From: Candidatus Omnitrophota bacterium
GTDB lineage: Bacteria > Omnitrophota > Gorgyraeia > Gygaellales > Profunditerraquicolaceae
Assembly (NCBI GenBank): GCA_028717045.1
Contig: JAQUON010000025.1
Span: 1 to 14,323, forward strand
Reading direction: 5' to 3'
DNA length: 14,323 nt
The position numbers were made by a program, and so were the translations under genes. The notes under the pieces are model-generated. The model did no database searches. It was not told the DNA's origin and saw only the letters and a program-made list of their open reading frames with translations. Positions 14,278 through 14,323 of the stretch are shown here, one piece after another (the stretch's first letter is position 1; each line of letters opens with the position of its first letter).

Positions 14278-14323
14278 ATGATAGATCAGAAGGCAAACTA
14301 TTTTCTTATTGTTACACTGTGCA
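14278..14323 (+). CDS. possible start of a next gene, cut by window end
   Basis: An ATG 12 bases after the transaldolase stop opens a frame with no stop to the end of the window (15 codons, MIDQKANYFLIVTLC). The hydrophobic run after a polar start could be the beginning of a membrane or secreted protein. There is no strong Shine-Dalgarno, and the fragment is too short to identify. Confidence 0.3.
   Translation, partial: MIDQKANYFLIVTLC

Overview
The window is an ordinary-looking bacterial chromosome segment of about 14.3 kb with every recognisable gene on the + strand. It has moderate GC, short intergenic gaps and no mobile-element genes, tRNA, rRNA or CRISPR array. The protein sequences suggest a deep-branching anaerobic lineage of the Planctomycetes-Verrucomicrobia-Chlamydiae neighbourhood, and my best guess is Omnitrophota. 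The DnaJ and DnaK wording, the short HrcA, the DUF1015 gene next to accD and the heptad-type intergenic repeat all fit that. This is a judgement from memory and not a computed placement.

Layout. (1) Positions 1-6555 hold a heat-shock and protein-quality-control cluster: clpB (5' end outside the window), hrcA, grpE, dnaK and dnaJ. This is nearly the whole DnaK-ClpB disaggregation machine plus its repressor. (2) Positions 6577-9065 hold an unrelated short unit driven by a good sigma70-type promoter: a FmdB-type zinc ribbon protein, a DUF1015 protein overlapping it by ATGA, and accD (acetyl-CoA carboxylase beta subunit). (3) Positions 9069-12613 hold an orphan MalK/UgpC-type sugar ABC ATPase whose 3' end overlaps the first of two tandem membrane-anchored diguanylate cyclase genes. 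(4) Positions 12621-14265 hold a ROK-family sugar kinase followed by a small TalC-type transaldolase, a plausible sugar-phosphate pair. A further gene may begin at 14278 and run off the end.

Regulation visible in the DNA. Four sigma70-like promoters can be read with 17-18 bp spacing, ahead of hrcA, fmdB, the ABC ATPase gene and the ROK gene. A lone -10 precedes dnaJ. At hrcA, dnaJ and the ROK gene the -10 lies only 9-12 bp before the ATG and no Shine-Dalgarno is present, so leaderless transcripts are likely. The dnaK, fmdB, accD, ABC and transaldolase genes have clear Shine-Dalgarno sites. No CIRCE element (the classical HrcA operator) is present. Instead a perfect 8-3-8 palindrome sits inside the hrcA promoter, and a different, larger 33-bp palindrome lies upstream of dnaK. 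Together with an HrcA about 90 residues shorter than usual, this suggests a divergent heat-shock control circuit.

The other notable non-coding element lies between dnaK and dnaJ (about 5178-5345). It is built of 7-bp units arranged as an inverted repeat and looks like a dispersed intergenic repeat. No long gene-free stretch (over 300 bases) exists; the largest gap is this 231-bp dnaK-dnaJ spacer.
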